Source: Chitinophaga silvatica (GTDB taxonomy: Bacteria > Bacteroidota > Bacteroidia > Chitinophagales > Chitinophagaceae). Taken from it: a stretch of 64,000 nucleotides of DNA. The stretch covers positions 124,001 to 188,000 of the forward strand of contig NZ_QPMM01000010.1 in NCBI RefSeq assembly GCF_003419895.1. The letters are read 5' to 3'. This document shows, piece by piece, positions 19,277-28,466 of the stretch (position 1 is its first letter; each line of letters begins with the position of its first letter). Below the pieces are notes generated by a model. It did no database searches, was not told the DNA's origin, and saw only the letters and a program-made list of their open reading frames with translations. The position numbers and the translations under genes were made by a program.

Positions 19277-19906
19277 ATGAAAGTAGCCATTATCGGAGCA
19301 TCAGGTTTCATCGGCTCAGCTTTGCTGGATGAAGCACTCAACAGAGGGCATGAAGTAACTGCTATAGTGCGTCATCCTGAAAAAATCAAGCTCGATAACC
19401 CGAATCTTACTGTAAAAAAGGGTGATATTACTAATGAAGCTGAGCTTGCTGAAGTGCTGAAAGGCAACGATGCTGTAATCTGCTCCTATAAAACAGATAA
19501 TAAGGTAGACGCTGCCAAATCTACTTACGCATTAATCAATGCCTGTAAGAAAGATGGCATAAAAAGATTATTACTGGTAAATGGTGCCGCCAGCCTGGAA
19601 GTTGCGCCTGGCAAGCTGCTGATTGATACGCCGGAATTCCCGGATGCCTGGAAAAATCTAGCTCTTGCTACCAAAGAAGCCTTAGATATCCTCAGAGGCG
19701 TAAATGACCTGGATTGGACTGCCTTAAGCCCTGCTGCAATGATTGAACCGGGCCCTCGCACCGGCAAATTCCGCTTAGGTAAAGAACAACTCGTAATTAA
19801 CGACAAAGGAGAAAGCAAAATTACAAATGCCGATTATGCCGTTGCTATGATCGATGAATTAGAAAACCCTCAACATATTAAGCAACGTTTCACATTGGCT
19901 TATTAA
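19277..19906 (+). CDS. NAD(P)-binding SDR/NmrA-like oxidoreductase
   Basis: A 209-residue atypical short-chain dehydrogenase-like protein. The N terminus MKVAIIGASGFIGSALL gives the GxxGxxG dinucleotide-binding loop, and RH at 36-37 (VRHPEKI) is suited to NADP-type binding. The YxxxK catalytic pair of classical SDRs is not evident; the family resembles YwnB/NmrA-like proteins, some of which are redox sensors and not enzymes. It has its own promoter with an operator-like palindrome and converges on an araC-type gene. Substrate unknown. Confidence 0.85.
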   Translation: MKVAIIGASGFIGSALLDEALNRGHEVTAIVRHPEKIKLDNPNLTVKKGDITNEAELAEVLKGNDAVICSYKTDNKVDAAKSTYALINACKKDGIKRLLLVNGAASLEVAPGKLLIDTPEFPDAWKNLALATKEALDILRGVNDLDWTALSPAAMIEPGPRTGKFRLGKEQLVINDKGESKITNADYAVAMIDELENPQHIKQRFTLAY

Positions 19907-19913
19907 GTATAAA

Positions 19914-19953
19914 TCCAATCCGGATAAGGATTTACTTCCTTATCTGGATTGGA
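19914..19953. terminator. Long hairpin between convergent SDR and AraC-type genes
   Basis: Seventeen-base arms (19914-19930 and 19937-19953, one G-T pair) with a 6-base loop. It covers the last codons of the AraC-type gene and has no clear T run, so termination is likely but not certain. Confidence 0.6.
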
Positions 19954-20936
19954 CTAACTCCATATTTCTTCTTAAATGCAGTACTGAAGTGCTGGGGAGA
20001 TGAATATCCGGCTGTTTCTGCTATTTCTGACATATTATATTTACCTACCAAAATCATTTCTCTGGCAGTTTCCAACCTATGATCATTCAAATAACCATAA
20101 ACTGTATTATTGAAAACAGCTTTGAAGCCCGATTTCAACTTAAATTCATTTAATCCCACCTTACGTGATAGCTGAGCAAGGGTAAATGGCTCCTGCATAT
20201 TCATAATCATCAGATCGCGGGCATGATACAATTTTTCGAGATCCTGAGCCGAAAGCTTGCCAACAGGCACTTCTTCCATCAAAACATTATTCTCCAGCTG
20301 ATCACATTGTAGTGCCAAAAGCTCCAGAGCTTTGGATTGCAGGAAAAGCTTCTTGATAGGTCCTTTGAATGGACACCTCTTTATATCTGCAATTACCCGC
20401 TGCATTTGAATAGTCATCGGCAGATTGAACTTCTCGTTTAAGCTCACAGGCTTATTTCCCGCTACCCTATTAGCCAATTTATCCAGTACCCTCCCGTTAT
20501 TGTCTGCCAACTCCAGAAAACGGTCGGTAGAAAAACTCAATCCAAAAAAATTAATATCCCTTTGCTTCTTTACCGCTGCAGATTCAAATTCGTGTGGACT
20601 AAAGAGCAGATTATGCTCCAATGAAGAAAAAGAGTGTTTCTTGCAAACACCTTCAACGGAAGTAACTATATGGCCTTGTTCCATAAATAACATGCCTACC
20701 CTGGGCTCAATCTGGTCGGCAAGGATATGTATATTCTCGTATGTATCGGCGTTACAGCAAACAAGACTGATTCCATCAAAATGATATACCTGCATCCTGG
20801 CTACTCCAAATGCATTTTCATATGCATGCGATTCTTCCACAATGGTGGGCGAATGCATCATCTTCTTGTAGTAGTCGGCCGATAAATCTTCGGTTAACAG
20901 TACGTCTCTATCATCGTTCGTAATCACAACACCCAT
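19932..20936 (-). CDS. AraC-family transcriptional regulator
   Basis: A 334-residue DNA-binding regulator. The C-terminal ~100 residues form the double helix-turn-helix of the AraC family (FTLAQLSRKVGLNEFKLKSGF and the signature around MSEIAETAGYSSPQHFSTAF, ending GVSPIQIRK). The N-terminal ~230 residues are an uncharacterised sensor region with no recognisable ligand motif. It is divergent from the small HMA-like gene and TonB receptor genes to its right, so it may regulate those; this is an inference from position. Confidence 0.9.
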   Translation of the reverse strand: MGVVITNDDRDVLLTEDLSADYYKKMMHSPTIVEESHAYENAFGVARMQVYHFDGISLVCCNADTYENIHILADQIEPRVGMLFMEQGHIVTSVEGVCKKHSFSSLEHNLLFSPHEFESAAVKKQRDINFFGLSFSTDRFLELADNNGRVLDKLANRVAGNKPVSLNEKFNLPMTIQMQRVIADIKRCPFKGPIKKLFLQSKALELLALQCDQLENNVLMEEVPVGKLSAQDLEKLYHARDLMIMNMQEPFTLAQLSRKVGLNEFKLKSGFKAVFNNTVYGYLNDHRLETAREMILVGKYNMSEIAETAGYSSPQHFSTAFKKKYGVSPIQIRK

Positions 20937-21043
20937 AGAAAATCCGTTTAGTATAAAAGTTTATCCTTTTTGTGTAACAGTTATATGGGATAACGGTAGC
21001 AAATTTGCATAAAAATATTCCGATTAATCAAATTTTTCAATAC

Positions 21044-21256
21044 ATGTTGGGAATATTCAAGACCAATATTAATACAAATCAGGATAAGAACACTGTTATT
21101 AATGCCATTTCAACCCAAATTCAGGTTAAAGCCTGCACAATTGATCTGGAAGACTGCGACAAGGTCCTGCGCATCGATAGCCCTATGCCTTTTACTACTC
21201 AATCTATTATTAATGTTGTAACTCGCTTAGGATTCAATTGCGAAATTTTAAAATAA
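21044..21256 (+). CDS. Small HMA-like (ferredoxin-fold) protein lacking CxxC
   Basis: A 70-residue protein starting at the ATG at 21044; an in-frame TTG at 21005 is possible but adds 13 residues that do not look conserved. The pattern NAISTQIQVKACTIDLEDCDKVLRIDS.. then IINVVTRLGFNCEIL resembles the beta-alpha-beta heavy-metal-associated fold, but there is no CxxC metal site. It lies between a divergent araC-type gene and a TonB receptor gene. Short cytosolic proteins of this kind accompany receptor or regulator genes in Bacteroidota, but the role is unknown. Confidence 0.7.
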   Translation: MLGIFKTNINTNQDKNTVINAISTQIQVKACTIDLEDCDKVLRIDSPMPFTTQSIINVVTRLGFNCEILK

Positions 21257-21388
21257 TCATTTTCTACATTTTCACTATTATCAAAAAAATTAATTTAATA
21301 CGTAGGGGTATGATATTTTTGCCACGTCTTATCTACATGCAATAAATATTTGCACCTAGATCAAAAATATCAAACGGACCTACATATT

Positions 21389-23770
21389 ATGAATAACAAG
21401 ATTAGTCTCTTGTTGCTATTGGCGCTGTTTTTGGTAACAGGAAACATAGCAATTGCCCAGCAACAACGGTATACCATCAGTGGTTATATCAAAGACAAAC
21501 AAAATGGAGAAAGTCTCCCTGGTATTTCTATCGGAAAACCAGGAACCACTCTTGGCACTATTAGTAATCAGTACGGATTTTATTCCCTTACATTACCAGC
21601 CGGAGAACATGAATTACTTTTCTCCTTCCTGGGATACACAACATTCAAAACTGTTGTTACCCTCAACAAAAACATTACCCTGGATGTAAACCTCGAATCC
21701 AGCAGCAGTCAACTGAATGAAGTAGTGGTAAATGGCCAGAAACAGGAAAAAATGGTCAATACCATCAACACCAGCATCAACAAACTCGATATTCAACAAA
21801 TGAAGAAAATGCCCACTTTCATGGGTGAAGTGGATGTTTTAAAAGCAATTCAGACACTTCCAGGAGTGAATACAGTTGGTGAAGGTGCCTCAGGATTTAA
21901 TGTAAGAGGCGGAAACAGCGATGAAAACCTTATCCTGCTAGATGAAGCCCCTGTATATAATTCTACCCACATGCTTGGCTTTTTCTCTGTATTCAACCCT
22001 GATGCTGTGAAAAGTCTAAATCTGATCAAGGGCGGATTTCCTGCCGAATACGGTGGTAGAACCTCCTCTGTATTAGATATCAGAATGAAAGACGGAAACA
22101 ACCAGAGTTTTAACGTAAACGGTGGTATCGGAAATATTTTCAGCAGACTATCTGTGGAAGGTCCATTAGTAAAAGATAAATCATCTTTTATTGTTGCTGC
22201 CAGAAGATCGTATATCGACCTACTAATGAAACCTTTCGTATCAGGAGATATGAAGGATACCAAACTAAATTTCTACGACATTACAGCAAAAGCCAATTAT
22301 AAATTCGATAAAAACAACTCCTTGTTTGTAAGTGGCTATTTTGGTAGAGATGTCTTTGGTTTTGGTAAAGATGTAAATATGAACTGGGGTAACCAAACGG
22401 CCACCATCCGCTGGAATCACGTATTTACAAACCGCTTGTTCCTGAATCTCACAACCTACTACAGTAAGTACGACTACAGTCTTCATTTCAGTAACGATTC
22501 AAAGAAAAAAGAAAATGAAGCATCACAAGGATATGACTGGACATCCAACATTATCAACTATGGTCTGAAACCTTCATTTACTTACTACATCAATTCCTCC
22601 AATAGCCTTCATTTCGGTGTACAGGGCGTATATTATACCTTCAAGCCGGGAACTGGTGTAGGGGTGGAAGGAGATGACGTAAGAGTAAAAGAGCTGGCAG
22701 ATAAACATGCATTGGAATCTGCCGTATACCTGGATCACGAATACAAACCTTCCAAACATTTTGGAATCCAGTACGGAGCACGCTTCTCTGCCTACCAATT
22801 ATTAGGGAGAGGTATTGCTTACTACTACAATGATACAACTCCGGGAATCCGTAAAACATTGGTAAGCTCTAAAGAATATGGTGCTAATGAATTAATTAAG
22901 GGATATTACTATTTCGAACCACGATTAAGTGCAAGATATGCCTTTACTGATCAGCATGCCGTAAAAGTTGCCTATAGCAGAACTACCCAGTTTATGCACC
23001 AGCTTTCTAATACAGCTTCCCCTACTCCATTGGATATCTGGACGCCTAGCTCCAATAACATCGAACCAATGTTGTCGGATCAGTATACCGTCGGATACTT
23101 CTATAATGCCCCTAATGATTCATATGAATTATCAGCAGAAGTATTCTATAAAACAACCGATCACCAATTAGATTATATCGATAACGCAAACCTACAACTG
23201 AATCCATTAATTGAGGCTGATTTGTTACCGTCACAAACCAGGGCTTATGGCTTGGAATTATATGCAAAGAAAGACATAGGAAAAACAACAGGTTGGGTAA
23301 GCTATACACTATCACGCAGTGAAAGAAAAACACCTGGTATCAGCCTCAATGAATGGTTTTTGAATCGATATGACCGTACGCATAACCTGAACATCGTTGT
23401 ATCACATACACTGAATAAGAAAACATCCTTTTCTGCCAACTGGGTGTTTGCATCAGGTACACCTGCTACATTTGCTGATAACAGATTAGAATTCCAGGAT
23501 TGGGATATTCCATATAACAGCACAGAGAAACGTAATAATTATCGTTTACCGGCTTATCACCGCTTAGATCTTTCCTGCACCTTAAAAGGCAGACAAGACA
23601 GACGTTGGAAAGGTGAATGGGTGTTCTCCCTGTATAATGTTTATGCTCGTAGAAATGCCTATACGATCTATTTCAAACAGAATGATGATGATCCTACCAA
23701 ACGTGAATCCGTTCGGTTATCGATCATCGGATCAATCATTCCGGGTATCACCTACAACTTTAAATTCTAA
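21389..23770 (+). CDS. TonB-dependent outer-membrane receptor
   Basis: A 793-residue receptor from the ATG at 21389, which opens a proper signal peptide (MNNKISLLLLLALFLVTGNIAIAQ); a TTG 13 codons upstream is less likely. Then come a carboxypeptidase-regulatory-like domain (about 28-115, GYIKDKQNGESLPGIS), a Plug domain (about 125-230, FNVRGGNSDENLILLDEAPVYN) and a barrel to the C-terminal F (TYNFKF). It imports an unknown ligand using TonB energy. A DUF4249 lipoprotein gene follows after 11 bases, a pairing common in Bacteroidota. A -7 match TATTTTTG is at 21314-21321. Confidence 0.93.
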   Translation: MNNKISLLLLLALFLVTGNIAIAQQQRYTISGYIKDKQNGESLPGISIGKPGTTLGTISNQYGFYSLTLPAGEHELLFSFLGYTTFKTVVTLNKNITLDVNLESSSSQLNEVVVNGQKQEKMVNTINTSINKLDIQQMKKMPTFMGEVDVLKAIQTLPGVNTVGEGASGFNVRGGNSDENLILLDEAPVYNSTHMLGFFSVFNPDAVKSLNLIKGGFPAEYGGRTSSVLDIRMKDGNNQSFNVNGGIGNIFSRLSVEGPLVKDKSSFIVAARRSYIDLLMKPFVSGDMKDTKLNFYDITAKANYKFDKNNSLFVSGYFGRDVFGFGKDVNMNWGNQTATIRWNHVFTNRLFLNLTTYYSKYDYSLHFSNDSKKKENEASQGYDWTSNIINYGLKPSFTYYINSSNSLHFGVQGVYYTFKPGTGVGVEGDDVRVKELADKHALESAVYLDHEYKPSKHFGIQYGARFSAYQLLGRGIAYYYNDTTPGIRKTLVSSKEYGANELIKGYYYFEPRLSARYAFTDQHAVKVAYSRTTQFMHQLSNTASPTPLDIWTPSSNNIEPMLSDQYTVGYFYNAPNDSYELSAEVFYKTTDHQLDYIDNANLQLNPLIEADLLPSQTRAYGLELYAKKDIGKTTGWVSYTLSRSERKTPGISLNEWFLNRYDRTHNLNIVVSHTLNKKTSFSANWVFASGTPATFADNRLEFQDWDIPYNSTEKRNNYRLPAYHRLDLSCTLKGRQDRRWKGEWVFSLYNVYARRNAYTIYFKQNDDDPTKRESVRLSIIGSIIPGITYNFKF

Positions 23771-23781
23771 ATCAACAGAAG

Positions 23782-24645
23782 ATGAAAAGATTGCATTATA
23801 TAATACTGCTGGTTGCTGGCATCAGCTTAGCTTCCTGTGAAGATAAAATCAACCTTGATATCGCCAAAGGTACCTCGTATCCTGTACTGGATGCCTGGAT
23901 CACAAACGAACAAGGCCCACAAACTATCAAATTTACAATGTCGGTGCCGTATACCGATGAGAATCCGGCTCCAATAATTAATGATGCCAAGATTACATTA
24001 TTAGACCTGACTTCAGGTAATAGTTATCCATTTACTTTTGGAGATGGAAAATATACATACGATGCTTCTCAAAAGCCTATTGGGATTATAAATCATGCTT
24101 ATAAGCTGCATATCGAGTATAAAGGAGAGATCTTTGAAGCTTTTGACAGTATTAAGAGAGTTCCACCTATCGACTCTGTTACCTATGAGTTTAAAACCAA
24201 GGAGCAATCCATAAGTGGGAAAGAAGGATTTTATGCAAAATTTCATGCAAAGGATATCGCCGGAGATGTAGATTACTACTGGATCAGATCTTACCGTAAT
24301 GATACGCTACATCGGGTGGAGGATAATTTTTCTGTAGATGGTAGCTATGATGAGGGTATCTCAGACGGAGCAGTATTTATACTTCCGATTGCAGAAGGGA
24401 TTACAAATTATAGCAAGCCATTCCTGGCAAATGAAAAAGTAATAGTTAAGCTCTTCTCTGTTACTCATCCGAGCCACGATTTCCTAACCCAGGTGTACAA
24501 CCAGGTGAATGCAGGTGGATTGTTTGCTAAAGTGCTGGAAAACGTTAAAAGTAATGTGCAAAACACAACAACCAACGGAAAAATAAAAATATTAGGAAGA
24601 TTTGGAACCTCTGCGGTCAGCCGGGCTGAGAAAAGTTTCAAATAA
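23782..24645 (+). CDS. DUF4249 lipoprotein
   Basis: A 287-residue protein with a lipoprotein signal (MKRLHYIILLVAGISLASC, Cys19 as the lipidated residue) and the DUF4249 pattern: DKINLDI near the N terminus, then a fibronectin-like beta-rich region (LDAWITNEQGPQTIKFT, YKLHIEYKGEIFEAFD). It directly follows the TonB receptor gene, so it is probably its surface or periplasmic partner. Exact role not known for the family. Confidence 0.85.
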   Translation: MKRLHYIILLVAGISLASCEDKINLDIAKGTSYPVLDAWITNEQGPQTIKFTMSVPYTDENPAPIINDAKITLLDLTSGNSYPFTFGDGKYTYDASQKPIGIINHAYKLHIEYKGEIFEAFDSIKRVPPIDSVTYEFKTKEQSISGKEGFYAKFHAKDIAGDVDYYWIRSYRNDTLHRVEDNFSVDGSYDEGISDGAVFILPIAEGITNYSKPFLANEKVIVKLFSVTHPSHDFLTQVYNQVNAGGLFAKVLENVKSNVQNTTTNGKIKILGRFGTSAVSRAEKSFK

Positions 24646-24664
24646 GAAGATTTTCAATGATAAG

Positions 24665-24699
24665 AAAAAGGCCGAAGCATTAAATGCTTCGGCCTTTTT
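24665..24699. terminator. Terminator after the DUF4249 gene
   Basis: AAAAAGGCCGAAGCATT and its exact complement around a 2-4-base loop, followed by T run. It ends the receptor operon. Confidence 0.92.
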
Positions 24700-24753
24700 C
24701 TTATCAAGTACTTTGCGGGAAACTTCGTAACTTAAGGAAAGATAACTTACCTT

Positions 24754-25638
24754 ATGCCGCCAGATATTATTACATATGCGATTCCAGGATTTGTGTTGTT
24801 GATGTTGTTGGAGATCATAGTCACTATTTATGAGAAAAAAGATCTCTACGAACCAAAAGACGCAGTCAGTAGTATTTCAATGGGCCTGGGAAATGTATTC
24901 ATTGGCCTGTTCACCAAAACGATTATCCTTGGCATCTATTACGCTGTTTATCAATTCAGGTTATTCACATTAGGTTATGCATGGTGGGTTTGGGTATTAT
25001 GCCTGTTTGCAGATGATTTCACATATTATTGGTTTCATCGCAGCAGCCATACAATCCGGTTTTTCTGGGCTTCCCATGTTATTCATCATTCCTCCGAAAA
25101 ATATAATCTGGCAACCGCCCTCCGCCAGAACTGGACCGGAAACCTAACCGGAACCTTCCTCTTCTGGTTGTGGATGCCTCTTATGGGTTTCCACCCAATA
25201 ATGGTGATGAGCATGCAGGCTATCAGCCTGTTATACCAGTTTTGGATTCATACAGAATTAATACATCGTTTACCGGCTCCTATCGAATTCATTTTCAACA
25301 CCCCTTCTCATCATAGGGTACATCATGGATCTGATATTGATTATTTAGATAGAAATCATGGTGGAATCCTGATAATCTGGGATAGGTTGTTTGGAACCTT
25401 CACACAGGAGAAATACCGGCCGGTATACGGACTTACCACCAATATTAAGACTTTTAATCCCTTACGAATAGCATCTCACGAATGGATAGCCATCTGGAAT
25501 GATGTAAGGACAGCAGGCTCTATACGCAATGCCTTACATTATATCTTTGACTCACCTGGCTGGAGCAGCGATGGAAGTCGTAAAACCACGCGCCAGTTAA
25601 GGAAAGAGCAACTATTGAATACTTCCGGAGAAAAATAA
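24754..25638 (+). CDS. Sterol desaturase / fatty-acid hydroxylase family protein
   Basis: A 294-residue integral membrane di-iron enzyme. The three histidine clusters are clear: HRSSH (95-99), HVIHH (108-112) and HHRVHH (about 189-194). Four hydrophobic stretches surround them. Family members hydroxylate or desaturate lipids; the substrate cannot be told here. It is flanked by a terminator upstream and the blaI operators downstream, so it is probably transcribed alone. Confidence 0.9.
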   Translation: MPPDIITYAIPGFVLLMLLEIIVTIYEKKDLYEPKDAVSSISMGLGNVFIGLFTKTIILGIYYAVYQFRLFTLGYAWWVWVLCLFADDFTYYWFHRSSHTIRFFWASHVIHHSSEKYNLATALRQNWTGNLTGTFLFWLWMPLMGFHPIMVMSMQAISLLYQFWIHTELIHRLPAPIEFIFNTPSHHRVHHGSDIDYLDRNHGGILIIWDRLFGTFTQEKYRPVYGLTTNIKTFNPLRIASHEWIAIWNDVRTAGSIRNALHYIFDSPGWSSDGSRKTTRQLRKEQLLNTSGEK

Positions 25639-25649
25639 TTTAAAAAATA

Positions 25650-25698
25650 TTTGGCATTTACGAAAACTGTCGTACATTCGTTTACGAAGATATTCGTA
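25650..25698 (+). promoter_or_regulatory. blaI promoter with two operator palindromes
   Basis: -33 TTTG (25650-25653), 19-base spacer, -7 TACATTCG (25673-25680, one mismatch). Operator 1 is TACGA-N6-TCGTA (25659-25674), inside the promoter. Operator 2 is TACGAA-GATA-TTCGTA (25683-25698), at the expected transcription start. Both are 16 bp and start 24 bp apart. BlaI-type repressors bind such dyads in front of their own gene, so these are the likely autoregulatory sites. Confidence 0.75.
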
Positions 25699-25729
25699 GA
25701 ACAATAATCACCCTAAAAAATATCGTGTT

Positions 25730-26122
25730 TTGAAAACTATACGTCCGACAGACAGCGAATTAGAAATCTTAAGTGTGCTCTGGGAAAAAGGGCCTAGTAC
25801 AGTTCGTGAGGTACATGACGTCTTATCTCAGACGAAGGATGCTGGCTATACCACCACACTTAAATTAATGCAGATAATGCATGAAAAATCGCTGCTGCAA
25901 AGGGATGCCAGTAGTAAAACACATATTTACACAGCTGCGGTTTCACAGGAAAAAACGCAGCAGCAGTTGTTGGAAAAAATGATAGATACTGTTTTTGGAG
26001 GTTCTGCATCTCAATTGGTAATGCAGGCATTAGGACAGCATTCATCAGATAAAGAAGAATTAAATAAGATTAAAGCTTACCTGGCTGATATAGAAAAACA
26101 AGAAAAAAACAACCGGAAGTAA
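25730..26122 (+). CDS. blaI: BlaI/MecI-family transcriptional repressor
   Basis: A 130-residue winged-helix repressor with the family N terminus RPTDSELEILSVLWEKGPSTVREVHDVL and the recognition region DAGYTTTLKLMQIMHEKSLL. The start is a TTG at 25730, the only start that keeps the conserved N terminus. It is followed 37 bases later by a BlaR1-type metalloprotease gene, the standard pairing in which the protease inactivates the repressor. The gene controls itself through two palindromes upstream. Confidence 0.93.
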   Translation: MKTIRPTDSELEILSVLWEKGPSTVREVHDVLSQTKDAGYTTTLKLMQIMHEKSLLQRDASSKTHIYTAAVSQEKTQQQLLEKMIDTVFGGSASQLVMQALGQHSSDKEELNKIKAYLADIEKQEKNNRK

Positions 26123-26159
26123 GTAGCTTAAAGGCTCTTGCTGGAAAATCTGATATTAT

Positions 26160-28370
26160 ATGAACACATTGATCCTTTCAAGTGATATTGTTCGTGCTTT
26201 AGGATGGGCTATCCTGCATTCATTATGGCAAGCATTTCTGATTTATACATGCCTACGGGTAGTATTGAAGTTATGGCCGGAAGCAGGTGCCAGAATCAGG
26301 CATAATTTATCATTGCTTTCCCTTACTGGTATATTTATATGGTTTCTTGCCACCTTTTACATTCAGTTAGATCGCATAATAGAAGCGAGAAGCCTGCTCT
26401 TAATAAGTAGTGCAACAGTTCCGCTTCAAAACTTTGATATCATAACGCCAGTAGTATATCCCAGTCAACATTCCCTACTCTATTTAATTCCTAACCTGGA
26501 GCATTTTTTTCCATATCTGGTAGGGGTTTATATACTTGGAATGGGGATGATGATTATAAAACTAGGCTCTGATCTGTTTCAGTTACAGCGTATTCGAACA
26601 CTGAATACTGAACCTATTGGAGATGCCTGGCAGAAATATGTTCAAAAACTGGCAGCACAGCTGCAAATACCAAAGAAAGTTTCTTTACTCATCTCTCATC
26701 AGGTAACAGTTCCTGTAATGCTAGGCTTTTTTAAGCCTTTAATTCTGGTACCAATAGCGATGGTAAACAATCTTACTGAAGTACAGCTGGAAGCAGTACT
26801 GCTCCATGAACTGGCGCACATCAAACGAAATGATTATCTGTTGAATATCTTCCAATCCATTGTAGAAACCATTCTTTTCTTCAATCCTTTTATCTGGATG
26901 ATTTCAAAAGTTATCCGGATCGAAAGAGAGCATTGCTGCGATGATCTGGTTATCGCAAATACCGCTCAGCCAATCCAATATGCACATGCACTTGTAGCAT
27001 TAGCTGAGCATAAGTTAAATGCAAACCGGCTTACCATGGCAGCTGCAAACAGCAAACAACACCTGTTTCACCGCATTAAACGAATCATGGAAATGAAAAC
27101 AAGACATCTTAATTATACACAGAAGTTTTTAGCAGTTCTAATCATCGCATCCAGTTTGGTTTCTATAGCCTGGCTAAACCCAGCCAAAGGGAAAAATAGT
27201 GAATCAAATCAACCTAAAAACAAGCAACAGCATTCTGATTCAGATACCACCAAAGTATCAAACAAGCAATTTACCTATCAAACAATAGTAACAGCAGTAG
27301 ATACCTTAAACCCGGGCGATCAATCTGGTTCAATCGCTCCAAAATCAACGGCCAAATCCACTGTTATTTACCAGGTTGTTGATACTTCCGGTGATCATAT
27401 ACGTTTTCCTCCGCCACCACCAGCAGCTCCATCTGCACCTAAAAAACCTTCTACACCACCATCACAAAATGGAGTAAGGTTCCCTCCACCACCGCCACCT
27501 GCTGCGCCTCCAACACCACCGACACCTCCTAAATATTCAGCTTCAAATGTCGCTGTAAGTTCAAACAGAAACGGCGGTCATTATTATAGCTATAATACAA
27601 ACTATGTGTACACAGACACATTGATTGATAAAGAAGATATTAAAAGGCAAATTCAGCTTGCACAAAAAAATGTGCAAGTAGCAATGCAGCAGTTGAAGCA
27701 GGTAGATATGAAAAAACTACAAGCAGATGTTCAGGCTGCTACTGCAAATATCAATACTACAGAACTCTCTGAAAATGTAAAGAAAGCCTATGCAGAAAGC
27801 CTGGCAGCACTGAAAAATATAAATTGGGATGAAATAAGTAATGCGCAGAAAGAAGCCGCACTGGCTCTTAAAAACATAAACTTAGACTCCCTGAATACCA
27901 CTATCTCATTAGCCATGAATTCTCTCAACCTTTCTAACCTGAAAGTGGAACTCGATAATGCAATGGCTAGTGCAAATTTAGCAGCCAGAGATATGGCGCA
28001 CAGAAATAGTGAAGGAGCAGAATCGGCCAGGAAAAAGGCAGAATCAGCCAGAGAAAGAGCAGAAATCATCAGAGATAAGGCAGAATCAGCCAGGCATGAA
28101 GCGATGTATAAAGCTGATGAAGCCAAACGAGAAGCTAAAGCCGCTAATGCAAATAGTCAACAATTAAAAAATCTGGTTAAAAAACTGGAAGCAGATAACC
28201 TTTTGGATACTAAAAGTAACTACTCCATTGAAAGAAAAGGGGAAGACTTACTTATCAATGGTGTAAAACAATCCAACAATGTATTAGATAAATATCGTTC
28301 TTATTTTCCCTCTAAAAATGTAACCATTAAAGGAGGAAACGATACCTTCAATATTTATATCCAGAACTAA
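26160..28370 (+). CDS. blaR1: BlaR1-like M56 membrane metalloprotease with proline-rich and coiled-coil tail
   Basis: A 736-residue protein. Residues about 1-340 are the BlaR1/MecR1 M56 unit: four hydrophobic helices and the zinc motif HELAH (His216, Glu217, His220) followed by REHCCDDLV. After the last helix (about 324-340) come a Ser/Lys-rich part, a proline-rich stretch (about 419-463) and a long Ala/Glu/Arg coiled coil (about 490-685, with repeated AESAR units). The beta-lactam-binding (penicillin-binding) domain of classical BlaR1 is absent, so the signal sensed is unknown. It is in an operon with blaI and ends at a strong terminator. Confidence 0.88.
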   Translation: MNTLILSSDIVRALGWAILHSLWQAFLIYTCLRVVLKLWPEAGARIRHNLSLLSLTGIFIWFLATFYIQLDRIIEARSLLLISSATVPLQNFDIITPVVYPSQHSLLYLIPNLEHFFPYLVGVYILGMGMMIIKLGSDLFQLQRIRTLNTEPIGDAWQKYVQKLAAQLQIPKKVSLLISHQVTVPVMLGFFKPLILVPIAMVNNLTEVQLEAVLLHELAHIKRNDYLLNIFQSIVETILFFNPFIWMISKVIRIEREHCCDDLVIANTAQPIQYAHALVALAEHKLNANRLTMAAANSKQHLFHRIKRIMEMKTRHLNYTQKFLAVLIIASSLVSIAWLNPAKGKNSESNQPKNKQQHSDSDTTKVSNKQFTYQTIVTAVDTLNPGDQSGSIAPKSTAKSTVIYQVVDTSGDHIRFPPPPPAAPSAPKKPSTPPSQNGVRFPPPPPPAAPPTPPTPPKYSASNVAVSSNRNGGHYYSYNTNYVYTDTLIDKEDIKRQIQLAQKNVQVAMQQLKQVDMKKLQADVQAATANINTTELSENVKKAYAESLAALKNINWDEISNAQKEAALALKNINLDSLNTTISLAMNSLNLSNLKVELDNAMASANLAARDMAHRNSEGAESARKKAESARERAEIIRDKAESARHEAMYKADEAKREAKAANANSQQLKNLVKKLEADNLLDTKSNYSIERKGEDLLINGVKQSNNVLDKYRSYFPSKNVTIKGGNDTFNIYIQN

Positions 28371-28387
28371 TCAAATTACTTTTTTTT

Positions 28388-28425
28388 AAAAGCCATTACC
28401 GTTCATAACAGTAATGGCTTTTTTT
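28388..28425 (+). terminator. Terminator after blaR1-like gene
   Basis: AAAAGCCATTAC and GTAATGGCTTTT arms around an 11-base loop, then T run. Confidence 0.9.
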
Positions 28426-28466
28426 CTTGATAACTTCATTTAACTTAGCCTGTATAATAGAATTGT

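Noticed and set aside
21005..21043. TTG start for the small HMA-like protein
   Set aside because: The ATG at 21044 fits the fold start better; the added residues do not resemble the family.
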